Shown: positions 25,301 to 36,761 of the stretch, piece after piece
How the letters are laid out: every line of letters starts with the position of its first letter
Position numbering within the stretch: position 1 is the first letter of the stretch
From: Sipunculus nudus
Taxonomy: Eukaryota > Annelida > Sipuncula > Golfingiida > Sipunculidae
Length of the DNA stretch: 64,000 nucleotides
NCBI GenBank assembly: GCA_026874595.1
Contig: CM049313.1
Location: 54,398,659-54,462,658 of the forward strand
Direction: 5' to 3'
Translations under genes and position numbers: made by a program
Notes under the pieces: generated by a model
Databases searched by the model: none
Told to the model about the DNA's origin: nothing
The model's input: only the letters and a program-made list of their open reading frames with translations

Positions 25301-28300
25301 TGGTAATTATCTATCTGAAATAGTTCGCAGCTTTTTTTAAAGATCATCTTTCAGCCCTCAATCATTATAGTTAACCAGTATCATAACTGTCAATACTGCA
25401 TCTACGGATCTATAAAAATAGAAGTAAGACAATGGTTTATTGCGATTTTCTTCCATAAATTTCCTGTACATTATTAACAAGCAAAATAATGTATAATTCA
25501 TGAAATGTTCCAATACATCTAGTAACAAATGGTCATGAATTCGATTTCAATACAGTGTGTTCTAAATCTTCTTTACCAGAAAGCATATACTTTGCACAAA
25601 TTGCAAACATTGACTTAACCCACTGAGACATTAGCACTTTAGCAGATTTAATTTACTTGCAGGCATTTAGTTTTCACATTCTCGGCTTGACACTTCTTGA
25701 TCTGCGGGACCTGACCAGTACTTCTACAGAGCGTATCGCGACCCTTTTCTTATGCAGGGGATTAGGAGGTCTGGCCGGCACTTTGGTGTCAGGGAAGCTG
25801 TTGGATAAAATGAACTACCGGATTCTCTTCTTTGTCCCTTTGTTTGTGAATGGAATAATACTTTGCATAATCCCATGGTCAACATCCTTCTGGGCAACCG
25901 CGGTCCTTCACGGTATAATGGGACTCTTCTTATCTGCACCAGCTTTAGGTAAGTTGCAGCCTTAATATATGTCCTTTTAATATATCTTGGTTACTACATA
26001 TTAGCTTATCATCTTCAGCTTTGGAATTAAACTCAATAAAAAATCAATTAAACTGAAGTAATGACCCTTCGACTCCCTGTCAAACAGACACTCTTGTTAA
26101 ATAGGGACCTACGCCATGTAAAATAAAAATGATATAAATGATTTGAAGTTGTTAAACCAATCTAAACCAGGCATATCAGTTCCATGGATGTGTCAAGCAA
26201 ATGAATCAACGTCACTTTTAACCATTTATAAAGCTACCGTAAAACCAGGCCTATCAGTTCCATGCACGTGCCAAGCAAATGAATCAATGTCACTTTTTAC
26301 CATTTATAAAGCTACCGTCAAACCAGGCCTATCAGTTCCATGCACGTGCCAAGCAAATGAATCAGTGTCACTTTTACCATTTATAAAGCTACCCTCATAC
26401 CAGGCCTATCAGTTCCATGCACGTGCCAAGCAAATGAATCAGTGTCACTTTTACCATTTATAAAGCTACCGTCAAACCAGGCCTACAGTTCCATGCATGT
26501 GAAGCAAATGAATCAGTGTCACTTTTAACCATTCATAAAGCTACCGTCAAACCAGGCCTATCAGTTCCATGCACGTGCCAAGCAAATGAATCAGTGTCAC
26601 TTTTAACCATTTATAAAGCTACCGTCAAACCAGGCCTGTCAGTTCCATGGACGTGCCAAGCAAATGAATCAATGTTACTTTTTAGCCCTCAGCCCTTAGG
26701 CTGATGGGCTATTGTCGCCAACCAAGTTGTCCGTCCGCCCGTCGGAAATTAATGAACATTGAATATTTTTAACGTCTCCGTTACTTAAGAAACACTAACA
26801 ATGAACTATCATATAGAATAAAGGTATATATTTATATGAAGGGCGATATTTATTGTGTTATATTGTCCGGCCTTCGTGGGTAATAGTACATGTTGACGTA
26901 CAAACGTAATTTGTGAAAATGACCGGTGTTATTATCGTTACTTATGTGGTCTTATTTGATACTTTATTTTATTTTGCCATATTTGGCATTAAAAAAAAAA
27001 AATTATGTCGAATATGATAAAATTGGCACTGGTGTATTACTGATTAACAGGAAACCACTCACCACTATATAGCTTAATTGACCCGGAAAACACCGCCGGG
27101 TTTGGTCTCCGAACATCAAAGGGAAGTGTCGCGGCGGTGTGCACATTAAAAGGATTATGAGCCGTTATATAGCCGCACTTGCATGCTATAACTGCGATAT
27201 CATAACATCAGCGTAATGTTTTGTTGGATTTTTTATGAAATTCACTATTAACTGTAAATAATCAGATTTAATCGACATCTTTTTATTTTGTTTTATCCTA
27301 CTTACAACTGAACATTGCATCTTGCTTGAGAGTAGCGGCACGGTTCGACGATTCTAGAAGGAAGACGCCAGATCGACATTAATTTAGGAGTTTGATTTTC
27401 AGGAATTTTTACCCGTGTCTTTTAAATCAAATTATTTAAATCAACCAACCCTTCCCTGGGTTTTATAACCCTGCCATTATACCAGCAAGGCAAGATTTTA
27501 AAATTAAGATAGTAAATTATTTTCATGGCATTTTAGGGTGGATTAAAACGGTTAACTCAGAGATAAGCTTCAAATCAATGAGAAAATCATTAACAAGTTC
27601 AGAAATATTCAACAATTCTGTAGGGTCAACAAAACCTATATTGTAGAGCATCCGATATATTGCTTATGTGGCTGTCCAATACGACTTTCGGATACGAAAA
27701 TTCCACGGTCGGTTACCAAAAATATTGTTCGGGTTTGGTGTGAAACCGCCTTTAGCGTCACCGCTTGGTTGTATTTAGGAGCGGGAGAATCCGCACTAAC
27801 ACATTTCTATAAGGAAGATTAGGCACGTCGTACATCATTTTTGATTACGGAATCTTTTAGTTTTTAAACTCAAATGTCTTTGGAGACTACAACATGGAAC
27901 AGTGTTCATGTTTTTTTAACATATTGTATATTATAGATACTGTTTTGTATGTAAATAATGAATCTCTAGTGACAATGTATGATATTATGTATGTGCTTTT
28001 GCTTGATGCCTTTATTTGTTAATTTGTGGGTGAGACGATGCATGGACAGCACTGCATGATATTTATGTGTACAGTGTTCAAACAAATATTCATCTGAACT
28101 TAATACATGTATAAAATAAAACTATATAGCACTACCTTCCTTGTTAATGAGATTAAAATATAATACAATACAGAAAAAAATATATCGCAAAACATCAAAT
28201 CCGCATGTGAATCCACAGGGTATTATAATTCTGTCTTCTGTATTAAAACAATATAAATCCAGGCATAAGTACAATACAAGTGTGGTATCAATGTCTGTCT

Positions 28301-31300
28301 GGAATGTAGAATGGCTTAATAGAAACGGAAATCCTGACCGTACTGGAAAGCGATGGTATATATATGTAGTTCTGCAATAATATTTACCGTCTTTGGAGAC
28401 TATACAAACTGTATATTATAGATACTGTTTTGTATGTATATAATAAATCTCTAGTAACATTGTATGATATTGTGTATTTGCTTTTGCATGATGCCTTTAT
28501 TCGTTAATCTGTGAGTGAGACGATGCATGGGCAGCACTGCATGATATTTATGTTTTGTGTACAGTGTACACAAAGATATTCATCAGAACATAATACATGT
28601 ATAAAATAAAACTATATAGCACTTCTTTGTTAATGAGAATAAAATATAATACAATACAGAAAACTAATTTATAGCCATACATTTAAAATCCATGTGAATC
28701 CATAGGGTATCATTCTATCTTCCGTATTAAAACAATATATATCCAGACATAAGTACAAAAATTATCTGAAATGTAGAATGGTATATTAGCAACGATAATC
28801 CTGACCGTATCCGAAAGCGACAGTATGCAGTTCTTAAATAATACTATTTTTACTTTAAAAAATATAAAAACATTACAAAAAGTGTGTAACAGTATCCGAA
28901 ATGTAGAATGGATTATTAGCAACAAAAACCCTAACAATATTCGGGAAACGACGAATATTATTATTTGTATACTTTCTGATGATAATAATAATAATGTGAT
29001 TAAAAATAAATATTTCCACGTTTACTTTCTCGTAACATGGGATATAATTAATGAAAATGAAAAAAAACACGCTTTGACAAAAGCAATAAAAACCGAACGA
29101 CGATGTTGTTATTATATCGCAGGTATAACATGCGAGTGCTGGTATATACGGCACATAATCCTTTTAATGTGCTCATTAACAATGAACCGCCGCCACACTT
29201 TCCGTTTGATGTTCGGAGACCAAACCCGGCGGGCTTTTCCGGGTCAATTAAGCCATAGTGGTGAGTGGTTTCCTGTTAATCAGTAATACACCAGTGTAAA
29301 TTATATCATATTCGACAATTCTTTTTATAATGCCAAATATGGCATAAATAAAATAAAATATCAAATGAGACCACATTAGTAACGATAACAACACCGGTCA
29401 TTTACACAAATTACGTTTGTACGTCAACATGTACTATCACCCATGCACGAAGGCCGGACAATATGACACAATAAATTTGCCCTTTATTTAAATATATACC
29501 TTTAATCTATATGATAGTTCATTGTTAGTGTTTCTTAAGTAACAGGGACGAATAAATAAAAACATTCAATGTTCATTAATTTTTATTGACAAAAAAAAAA
29601 CGCGACTGTGTCATGTTGATCGATCGCACGTGCATGTCGTGAACGCACATTGTCGCTCAAAATGGAAAGGGTTTCTTAGCTCGTATTTTGTTGCAAAAAA
29701 TATACCGCATTCGATAAAATTATGAAGGGGCCGTCTGATACAGATACACACTTACTATAAGCACAGCGTAATATAACTCCATATGGCTTAATATAACTTT
29801 GTTGCGCATGTGGCATGAGGCGCAACTGAAATTTGGCGCATATGGCAGTTGCGCATCTGGCAGTAGCGTAACTGACAGGTGCGCATTTGGGAGTGGCGCA
29901 TCTGGCATGGAATCTATAAAGCTACCGTCAAACCAGGCCTATCAGTTCCATGGACGTGCCAAGCAAATGAATCAATGTCACTTTTTACCCTGTATAAAGC
30001 TACCGTCATAATACCTTTATGCTCTGTACTTCATTGTTAAGGCATAGTATCATACTTTGTCATCAATAATACCAGCATCTTCAGTTCTGTATTTCCTCAT
30101 GGTTGCTAAGGATAAAAGATAACATTGCATTATGGGTAGAAGAAAATTTTCTAGAACATCTGGGTCACTATACACAGGGAGAAAGCGAATTTATGCCCTT
30201 TGAACTGTTTAAGACAAAAAAAAAAGTAAATAAAAGTGTACTGTGGTAGCCTTGTCAAATTTATGTCCATTCTCTTACTCTGAGATAAATTTGTTCCAGT
30301 TTAAAGTCATTTTATAATGTTATAGAATTTGCTTATCAGCTGAGCAGCAAGACCCATGGTTACTAGTTTTTTTTAGCTCAGCTGCCTTAAAGTCATCTGA
30401 GCTATAGTGAGCAGTCTTGGTCCTTCGTCCGTCCGTCTGGCTCTTAACAGGGCACCAATCGTAACCGCTGGACCTGGAATCTTGACATCCATGGAGGTCC
30501 ATGGAAAATCTCCGCCGAAACCTGAAACAAGGTCTCTGTTACCAATACCGAGCGATGGGGCTCAGTAGTACCTACCAGAATATTTAAAAAATTGATACAT
30601 AAGCTCCAGTATTTGGCCAACTAATGCATTGATCACCATGATTCTTTGCATGTACATTGTATATTTATCATGGAGTGTTTCATCAGTTCCTGCAGACTGG
30701 TGGCGCCAACTGTTTTCAACGGATTTTTACGCATTTTTTTCTCTATTTTGGAGACCTTCAAAGATGTGGTTGTCCGTCAACAGGGCACAAATCGTAACCA
30801 TCAACCTAGAATCTTCTTATTTAACATCTAGGGAGGTCCATTGAAAATCTCCTTTGAAAGCTGAACTTAGGTCTCTGTTACTCATATTCTTTGAGCTATG
30901 CTTCAATTGAGTTTTGGATACCACCTACAAAATTTGGCAATCAGGTGATAAAATTCTTTTGGTGAATGCATTTCTAGACAGCTGAGCGTCATGTCCCCTG
31001 GGTCACTTGTTAAAACTTACCGTCAGAATATTTTTGATATAATACACAACTATGGATTGAGTTGTTCTTTAAAACCACTGTAATAAAGACTGGTTTTAAT
31101 TACACTTTGAAGGGGACATGTACTTTTTTGTTTTCAGTGGAAAATGGGAAGAAACAAAAGTTTACTAGTTGTTTGGGAATTTAATCCCTGAACTTTGTGT
31201 ATTGCTGATCATCCTGAAGTCATTTTAGGCATTACAAATATTAGCCCCAGCCAATTCAATAAAACCATATAATTTTTTAATGATGTAGAAAAAAATCATG

Positions 31301-32601
31301 CACTACGGACCTGCAAATAACAGTCATATATGTTCACCCATGCCCTACATAGAAATAGGTACACACGCAGACAGAATGGTCACAGAGCTTAACATATATC
31401 AATGGACGCAAACAATTTACATTCATTTTGATTGTGGTTAATCAACATGGACTATCTGAAAGTCTAAGTTAATTGTAATTTTAATATTTTCAGGGCCCAG
31501 CACAGTGATTCGTCGCATATTGTTATATATGTTTATATTCTCTATGAAAGTGTATACTTGCTTCCTTCAGGCGGAAACGTGATGGTGGTAAGGATTTGGA
31601 AAGACAAGGGCGCCCCCTTCCTCCAGGCGCTTCACTTACTGTTCCCGATTGCTGCATTCATCTGCCCATTGTTCACGGAACCCTTTTTGACGCCCAGACA
31701 TAGTGAACAAGGACACCAACATAACATATCATGGAAATACTCCAATATGAGAAACACCTCTGGGGGGATTAATGTTGAACGAAATAACTCTTATCTCAGC
31801 AACCTCTATGCAGATTTGGAAAATCCACTTGGTCCCGCAGGTGCAGGCAGAAGGAACACGTACATCGAAGTGCCTTATAGTCTCATTGCTGCATATGTTT
31901 GGTTGGCTGGCATTCCTTTTTTCGTGCAGTTCCTTAATAAGAGAGACTGCCGAAAGCATTGGAAGGAAGAAACAGACGATTCGTCCCACGGACCAGGAAA
32001 AGCGTCTAGCAAAGCTAAAGAACGCTTATATTGGTGTCTTTTCTTCTTGAAGGCTTGTGCACTTGGGGCGTTGGAGAATAGTTTTTCGGGTCTTCTGTTT
32101 ACGTACGGTGTACAGGCCTTGAACTGGCAAACCAGAGAGGCCGCGTACTTGTGGACAGTGCTGTCAGTATGTAACGCAATAGGAAGGCTCGTCGGTGTCT
32201 TTGTTTCAAAATATGTTTCTCCTGCTATCTTACTGCCAATAGACTATGCTGTCATTCTATCTTCTTTACTGGGCGGTGCTTTCGGAATCCATATTCACCA
32301 AGCTATCCCATACGTTTACACGGGTCTATACGGTGTGGGCGTGGCCACGGTATTTGCCTCGAGTCTTTCGTGGGCTGGTAGCTTTGTGAACCTGTCCGGT
32401 GCCTTCACGTCTTTGTTTGTCGTAGGTTATTCACTCGGCCTGCTGGGTGGGCCGCCCTTGACTGCAGTTTTGTTTGAAACACTTAGCCATGCATGGTACT
32501 GGAATGTTTTACTTGTTTTAACTTGTATACAAATACTGGTTCATGTGGTTTTGTCGCTAATGAAACGTATGTCAGAGGCTAAATATCTGGATGAGACATG
32601 A
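22190..32601 (+). CDS. MFS transporter, MFSD4 / NaGLT1-like, three coding exons (gene span)
   Basis: Coding parts are 22190-22378, 25663-25948 and 31571-32601, giving 501 residues, the usual length for this family. Junction 1 is phase 0 (GTG then GTAAGG; acceptor TTACTTGCAG) and junction 2 is phase 1 (GTAAGT; acceptor CTTCCTTCAG). The frame stays open throughout. Residues 1-50 are a polar, basic cytosolic N-terminus. Twelve hydrophobic segments follow: TM1 about 52-76, TM2 88-110, a motif-A-like loop GKLLDKMNYR, TM3-TM4 to about 163, then RIW and QALHLLFPIAAFICPLF in TM5. A long TM5-TM6 loop (about 199-260) carries three N-glycosylation sequons (NIS, NTS, NNS), so it is probably extracellular. 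After a hydrophilic central loop come TM7-TM12, with GRLVGVFVSK echoing motif A. Relatives are plasma-membrane sugar or organic-solute carriers; the substrate here is not known. The ATG at 22190 was chosen over 22133 because it gives a typical N-terminus, but an upstream exon is possible. All frames are intact, so it is probably functional. Confidence 0.85.
22447..23010 (+). repeat. Decayed family-A copy in transporter intron 1
   Basis: The start 'tttagctgactgtatgtcat', then CACTATAGCGATCACCCTTTG and GTCCGTC, matches the family-A 5' end. Two decayed body segments follow ('aatttggtcttgatgac', 'aattgggtccctgtgacc'). No 3' terminus was found. Confidence 0.65.
23011..25662 (+). other. Rest of transporter intron 1; nothing recognised
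   Basis: AT-rich intron sequence without repeated phrases elsewhere in the window. The open frames at 24131-24319 (minus) and 24769-25041 (plus) have no domain signature. A pyrimidine-poor but acceptable acceptor closes the intron at 25661-25662. Confidence 0.5.
25663..25948 (+). CDS. Transporter coding exon 2
   Basis: This exon encodes residues 64-158 plus the first base of codon 159. It runs from the second half of TM1 (AFSFHILGLTLLDLRDL) through TM2, the motif-A-like loop GKLLDKMNYR, and TM3 to most of TM4. The acceptor is atttacttgcag and the donor is GTAAGT. The TTG-initiated frame beginning at 25657 is only read-in from the intron. Confidence 0.85.
26155..26690 (+). repeat. 78-bp minisatellite, seven units, in transporter intron 2
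   Basis: 'Ccaggcctatcagttcca' recurs at 26167, 26245, 26323, 26400, 26477, 26552 and 26630 (spacing 75-78). Because 78 is a multiple of three, the array stays open as repetitive pseudo-protein, but it lies between two proven exons and is not coding. Four units contain the E-box CACGTG. Confidence 0.95.
26690..29907 (+). mobile_element. 3.2-kb foldback-type element splitting the minisatellite
   Basis: It starts TTTTTAGCCCTCAGCCC with stem partner AGGCTGATGGGCT and then GTCCGTCCGCCCGTC. Arms of about 430 bp follow (26745-27170 and 29144-29590) in inverted orientation; 'gtttggtctccgaacatcaa' and its complement mark them. The centre contains a direct duplication (27880-28140 and 28385-28640). 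The right end has ~15-bp 'ggcgcatctggca' repeats (29820-29905). There is no transposase frame, so it is non-autonomous. The minisatellite resumes at 29908. Confidence 0.75.
27180..29140 (+). repeat. Internal direct duplication of the foldback element centre
   Basis: 'Agatactgttttgtatgta', 'gagacgatgcatgg', 'cagcactgcatgatattta' and 'ataaaactatatagcac' each appear twice, about 490 bases apart. 'Gaatgtagaatgg' followed by 'aatcctgaccgta' recurs at about 28300, 28770 and 28900 in decreasing quality, so the duplication is older than some of the divergence. Confidence 0.8.
29908..30010 (+). repeat. Minisatellite remnant beyond the insertion
   Basis: One unit of the 78-bp repeat plus the start of another ('tataaagctaccgtcaaacc') lies directly after the foldback element. 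It shows that the element inserted into a once continuous array. Confidence 0.9.
30330..30368 (+). repeat. Family-A 3' terminus, orphan
   Basis: 'Cagctgagcagcaagaccca' and TGGTTACTAGTT resemble the family-A 3' end. They sit immediately before the 5' end of the next family-A copy, so two copies abut head to tail. The body of the first was not delimited. Confidence 0.55.
30367..31013 (+). repeat. Short family-A copy in transporter intron 2 (~0.65 kb)
   Basis: It has a 5' palindrome (AGCTCAGCTGCC, GTCATCTGAGCT), a GTCCGTCCGTC microsatellite, 'cacaaatcgtaacc', one 'ggtggcgcca' core (30700) and a complete 3' end (CAGCTGAGCGTCATG, GGGTCACTTGTT). It lies in the sense orientation of the gene, about 560 bp before exon 3. 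Confidence 0.85.
31571..32601 (+). CDS. Transporter coding exon 3 (terminal)
   Basis: This exon encodes the last two bases of codon 159 through residue 501 and the TGA. It carries GGN and RIW after TM4, TM5, the glycosylated loop, the central cytosolic loop and TM6-TM12. The acceptor cttccttcag fits the phase of exon 2. More than two thirds of the protein sits in this one large exon. The C-terminal tail is short (KRMSEAKYLDET). Confidence 0.87.
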
Positions 32602-33300
32602 TGATGGATTCTAAAACGGATAGACATGAATACTAAAAAAAATATGAAAAAAAAAACAACAAAACTTAGTTACAATGGGTTTAGACTCGCAGTTGACTAG
32701 GATGACATTCAACCTAGTATTTAGCATTGTTGGTCATATTAATAGAATAATGATGACAAGTGGAGATAGATTTAACAGATATCCTTTAAATAAGTTTCAT
32801 CATCTATATTCAAATGTTAGCTGTTAATCTTAAAGCACTCTTAAGGTGGCATTTCGCGCATTTAATATTTGGAACCACTTTTCACTTGGACATTGTTCTG
32901 AATAGGCTTTCATATCAGCAGTATTCCTGGGTCTTGGGTCTGTAAGAATGTGATTTTCTCCAAGTCGATTTTCTACAATTCATAAGAGGTGAGTTTTCAT
33001 TTTGGTGGAAAGATAATTATTCAGTATTTATTGTTTTTTTTAAATTAAATATACAATAATAATTGTTGGTTTTGAAGAGAACTTTACTCCTTTTAATACA
33101 TAAGAAGAGCCATTAAATATATGTGTTTGTGCTGAATATACAATACTTTACAATTCTAAATCTAATACAATGTTGGCATTGTTATTTCTTTGCAGTTCAC
33201 AAAATCTGTTTGCTTTTCAGCAGTTACTGGATTAATTTATGTGCTAAATAGGCTTGTCAAATTGTTGATTTCTCTTAGTTATTTTTTTTTCTAAGGGATG
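32602..33300 (+). other. Probable 3' untranslated region and downstream flank of the transporter
   Basis: AT-rich sequence without an open frame follows the stop codon. There is no canonical AATAAA close by. ATTAAA occurs near 33047 and 33112 and could serve as the polyadenylation signal, so the transcript end is uncertain. Confidence 0.35.
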
Positions 33301-33579
33301 ACTTCATATATAGATAGAGTGAGAGATATACATACACACATATACACATGAAAATATATACACAAATTACACAATTGTATATATGTGTGTGTAAATATAT
33401 ACATATATGTGTGTATATATGCATATATAAATGTAAATAAATATATATACATGTATCTGTGTATTTATTTTTGTGTGTATAAATATATATATATGTGTTT
33501 GTGTATACACATGTATATTTATGTGTGTATATATATGTGTGTAGTGTGTACTGATTACATCGGAGGTTAACACTACCTT

Positions 33580-33626
<47 letters not shown>
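33300..33626. repeat. TA/TATG microsatellite tract
   Basis: Mixed (TATG)n, (TACA)n and (TA)n. The open frames on both strands through this tract encode only Tyr/Ile runs and are not genes. Confidence 0.95.
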
Positions 33627-33627
<1 letters not shown>

Positions 33628-35117
33628 ATATATTAATAGCGTAAGGCGATTTTTGTAATTTTCCGTATCTCCTCTGATACCAGCGTACGGATTGACATGA
33701 TTTTCGACATACATATGCTTCGGTGGTGTCCGAAGAGATTCCACCCACTTTTATTTGCAATATTCGCGTATAACGTGCATAATTCATAATTTTAATATTT
33801 GCTCCCCCGTGGGCGCCTCTTTTCTTTGTGTCTTCGGGTCCGATGATACAATGGCCATAGATTTTGTCATGCTTAGACAGAGTTTTACTCCGGGGGCCCT
33901 ATCTGGGTTATTTGTACATTTCGCGGTCACCGGCCCGAAATAATCCCCTTCTCAAAAATGAGATCTTTGAAAAGATTGTTTGGCAGGCCTTCCTGTGACG
34001 GGGGATCACACGAAGAGGGCTTCTACCTGCGACCCCCCTTATATGACCTGGTGTGCTTTAATGCACACGCACCGGGTCTAGGGCGTTGGACAATTGAGCG
34101 AGTCGCATGCGACTAAAATCATGTTCCACGCTCACACTAAGTTGAAACCAGCGTTTATCGCATTTGGTTTGTCACACCCGTCTTTCATGTGCGATCAAAG
34201 GGCGGCAACCATGAGGCAACACATGACACATACAAGCGTCAAACAGGTGACGATAAGTCGTTTTGTCCCTTCAGATCAAGATTTATACATGTAAATCTAA
34301 ATGATATTTCAGTAAAATATTACATATAATTATGTTTTAATTAAATTAAAATGGGATGGGACCCCACCCCCTCACAAAAATAATTGTCCTGGCGCCTGTT
34401 CTTAACGCTTTATTTTGTTTCCACTTTTAATGTCACATTTTATTGCATCACATTTAATGTTGCAATTTTTCAGTGATGCACAGTAAGATGCATGTTGAGT
34501 CTTATAGACATTACGATGCTTCCCTACAGTTAATCCCCTTCAATAAACTTCAATACTCATATTTTGGTAATGCAAGTGAGGGCTTCCCCGATTTCACGTC
34601 TTTCACGCGTTTAACGGATGCGTTTATTGCAAAAAATCGAGCAGGACTCAAGGTCTGCTATAAATGCCTGCATGCGTTGATAATCGTAGCCAGAGGTATG
34701 TGTCATGTGTAATTGAAAATATAGTGTCTAATATTTTCACATGGATGCGATGAACGGATGCAATGATCGGATTCAAAACAACGTTGGGATGCGTCACCAG
34801 CTTTTTACACGGTGCCATTTTGTCACAAGAATAATTGGAGGGCAACTTTAAATAGCCATTTTCAACATAAAACAACGTATATATTTTCATATAAAATTAT
34901 TTCATTAATCGTATCAACTTCTCCGAAAAATTCTCCATCCAATCTCTTGGCTTCAGTTTGATGTTTATGCATAACACCATACATATAATGGGTCTATATA
35001 TTAACAGCGTATCGCGATTTGTGTGATTTTCCGTATCTCCGATTTCCGGTGGATTTTCGATAACACCGTTCGGATTGTTTGTTCGCCCCAAACCGTGCGT
35101 AGCATGGGTATTTGCTA

Positions 35118-35118
<1 letters not shown>
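33627..35118. other. No recognised gene; a short direct repeat at both ends
   Basis: 'Ctatatattaayagcgta' with 'attttccgtatctcc' occurs at 33627-33673 and again at 34994-35040, each next to a TA microsatellite, suggesting copies of one repeat. Between them, 34474-34695 is flanked by an acceptor-like tttttcag and donor-like GTATGT and stays open (74 codons), but I see no domain and would not call it a gene. Confidence 0.4.

Positions 35119-35166
<48 letters not shown>
35119..35166. repeat. (TA)n microsatellite
   Basis: A pure TA run. Confidence 0.98.
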
Positions 35167-35168
<2 letters not shown>

Positions 35169-35229
35169 GTGTTTTATATGATTACAATGTTCTGTTAATA
35201 AAATGAACAAATGTTCCTTGTTTAATGGG

Positions 35230-35710
35230 CTGTGTTTGTGTCTATTATTTTTGGACTGTGGTACAATTAAGTGACATAAAGGTTTGGTCTCACAACCCCC
35301 CCCCCCCCCCAATGTAATAAGAACATTTATATTTATTTATATATTTTATAACATTTATTTAAGAACTTTTTATAATTCATGTTTTAACAGTTGTCAATTT
35401 GTCGGGCTGTTAAAGAGTTTTGAAATTAATGTAGAAGAATAGCAGGGAACAATGCTGATTAAAGAGAAACAGTACATATATTGAGATATTTTCTTCGGAT
35501 TTTGGACTGTTGTACAATTAAGTGACATATAGGTTTGCTCCGACTAACCCCCCCCCCCCCCCCCTTGCAATAAGTAAGTTTAATCCTGAAACTCTTCATA
35601 ATTTGTTTTAACAGTTGCCACTTTGTTGGCCTGTTAAAGTGTTATGAAATTAATTTTGAAGAATAGCAGGAAATTAAAGAAAATCAATGCTGATTAAAGA
35701 GAAAAGGTAT
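35230..35710 (+). repeat. ~280-bp tandem repeat, two units with poly-C
   Basis: 'Tttttggactgtggtacaat' followed by 'taagtgacata' occurs at 35248 and 35499, each followed by a C-run of 14-16. 'Ttttaacagttg' and 'gaagaatagcagg' recur in both units. Non-coding. Confidence 0.85.
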
Positions 35711-36005
35711 GTGTGAGGAAGAGGGTGTGTGTGAGAGGACAGGGTGGCGGGTGTTAGTTAGTGAGTGGGAGGATGGGTGGTGGAGGATGTGCCTCTGTCA
35801 CAGATAGAATATCTGCCACATGGGGCGCTTCATGTATTTGTTTACAAATGCAAAGTCGTCTAGTTTTGTTGGTTATAAGGAATTAAGCTATATATGTTAT
35901 TTTCTAAAATGGGATAAATATATATAGGAATATCCTGCCAGTGGTTAACTTAACTTCATGGAATTCTCAATCCAATAAAGCATAATGAGTCGACAGTCAT
36001 TGTAC

Positions 36006-36761
36006 TGTTACATGTATCTGTTTATCATGCGCAAGAATTTGCATGGCTTGACATGTGCCTGGCGTTCTGATTCGTGTAAGGCGCAAGCCCTGTGGGTTGC
36101 TAAGGGAACCGCACTTATTGAACTCTTGCTCACCGCTGAGTGTAAAGATAGCGTGATCGTTGTAGTCTAAAAGGTTCGAGTTTGCTCTTTGGAATGTTCC
36201 GGATTAGAAGCTTCTGGACTTTGGGGAAAAAGCTATAAATAGGGGCGGTGTTTGGAGCCGACAGAAAAGAAAATACCAGCGGACACTAAAGGAAGCGATT
36301 TTCTCGTCTGTCTTGGGACCTACCCCGATAATTCCATAATTACATATATATACTCTATACAGATTTTATATAGATTGTCTTCAGTTTGCCTTTGGGATTT
36401 TAAGTGAACTTGACTTATGAATTACAACAGATTGTCTTCGGGATTTAATTTGACTATTAACTGGGAAGATTTATTTGAACTGTTCGCGTGGATTATTTGT
36501 GCTCAAAGACTCTTATTGAATTGTGACAGTTGGGGTATCCAGGGATCAAAGCCTAGGATCCGGACTCTGGTGATGCACATTTTTATTATTGTTATGTCTT
36601 AAATACTGTGAAATTGTATTGATTTAGTCTATTTTAATTTTAGGATTGTTCTAAGAATACATTATGATTATTTGTTAACAAAAAACCACTGACTCTTTAT
36701 TATTCCCCTAGACATTTCACTCTGCCTAGTGTTACGGCATCTAATTTTTTTCTCCGTAACA
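36006..36761 (+). mobile_element. Probable solo LTR of an LTR retrotransposon (fossil)
   Basis: The ends TGTTAC and GTAACA form the usual short inverted termini. TATAAATAG at about 36233 is placed like an LTR promoter. A related, more decayed stretch begins with the same 'tgttacatgtatctgttta' at 51911. No internal retroelement genes are attached on either side, and no flanking duplication could be confirmed. Family not determined. Confidence 0.45.

Noticed and set aside
26143-26704. Open frames of 106 and 62 codons with a repeated 26-residue peptide
   Set aside because: They are the in-frame reading of a 78-bp minisatellite inside an intron bounded by phase-consistent exons.
28825-29286. 153-codon frame considered as a transposase remnant
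   Set aside because: It crosses the centre and one inverted arm of the foldback element, is Asn/Ile-rich by composition, and shows no catalytic motif.
33367-33744. 125-codon Tyr/Ile-rich minus-strand frame
   Set aside because: It is translation of a TA/TATG microsatellite.
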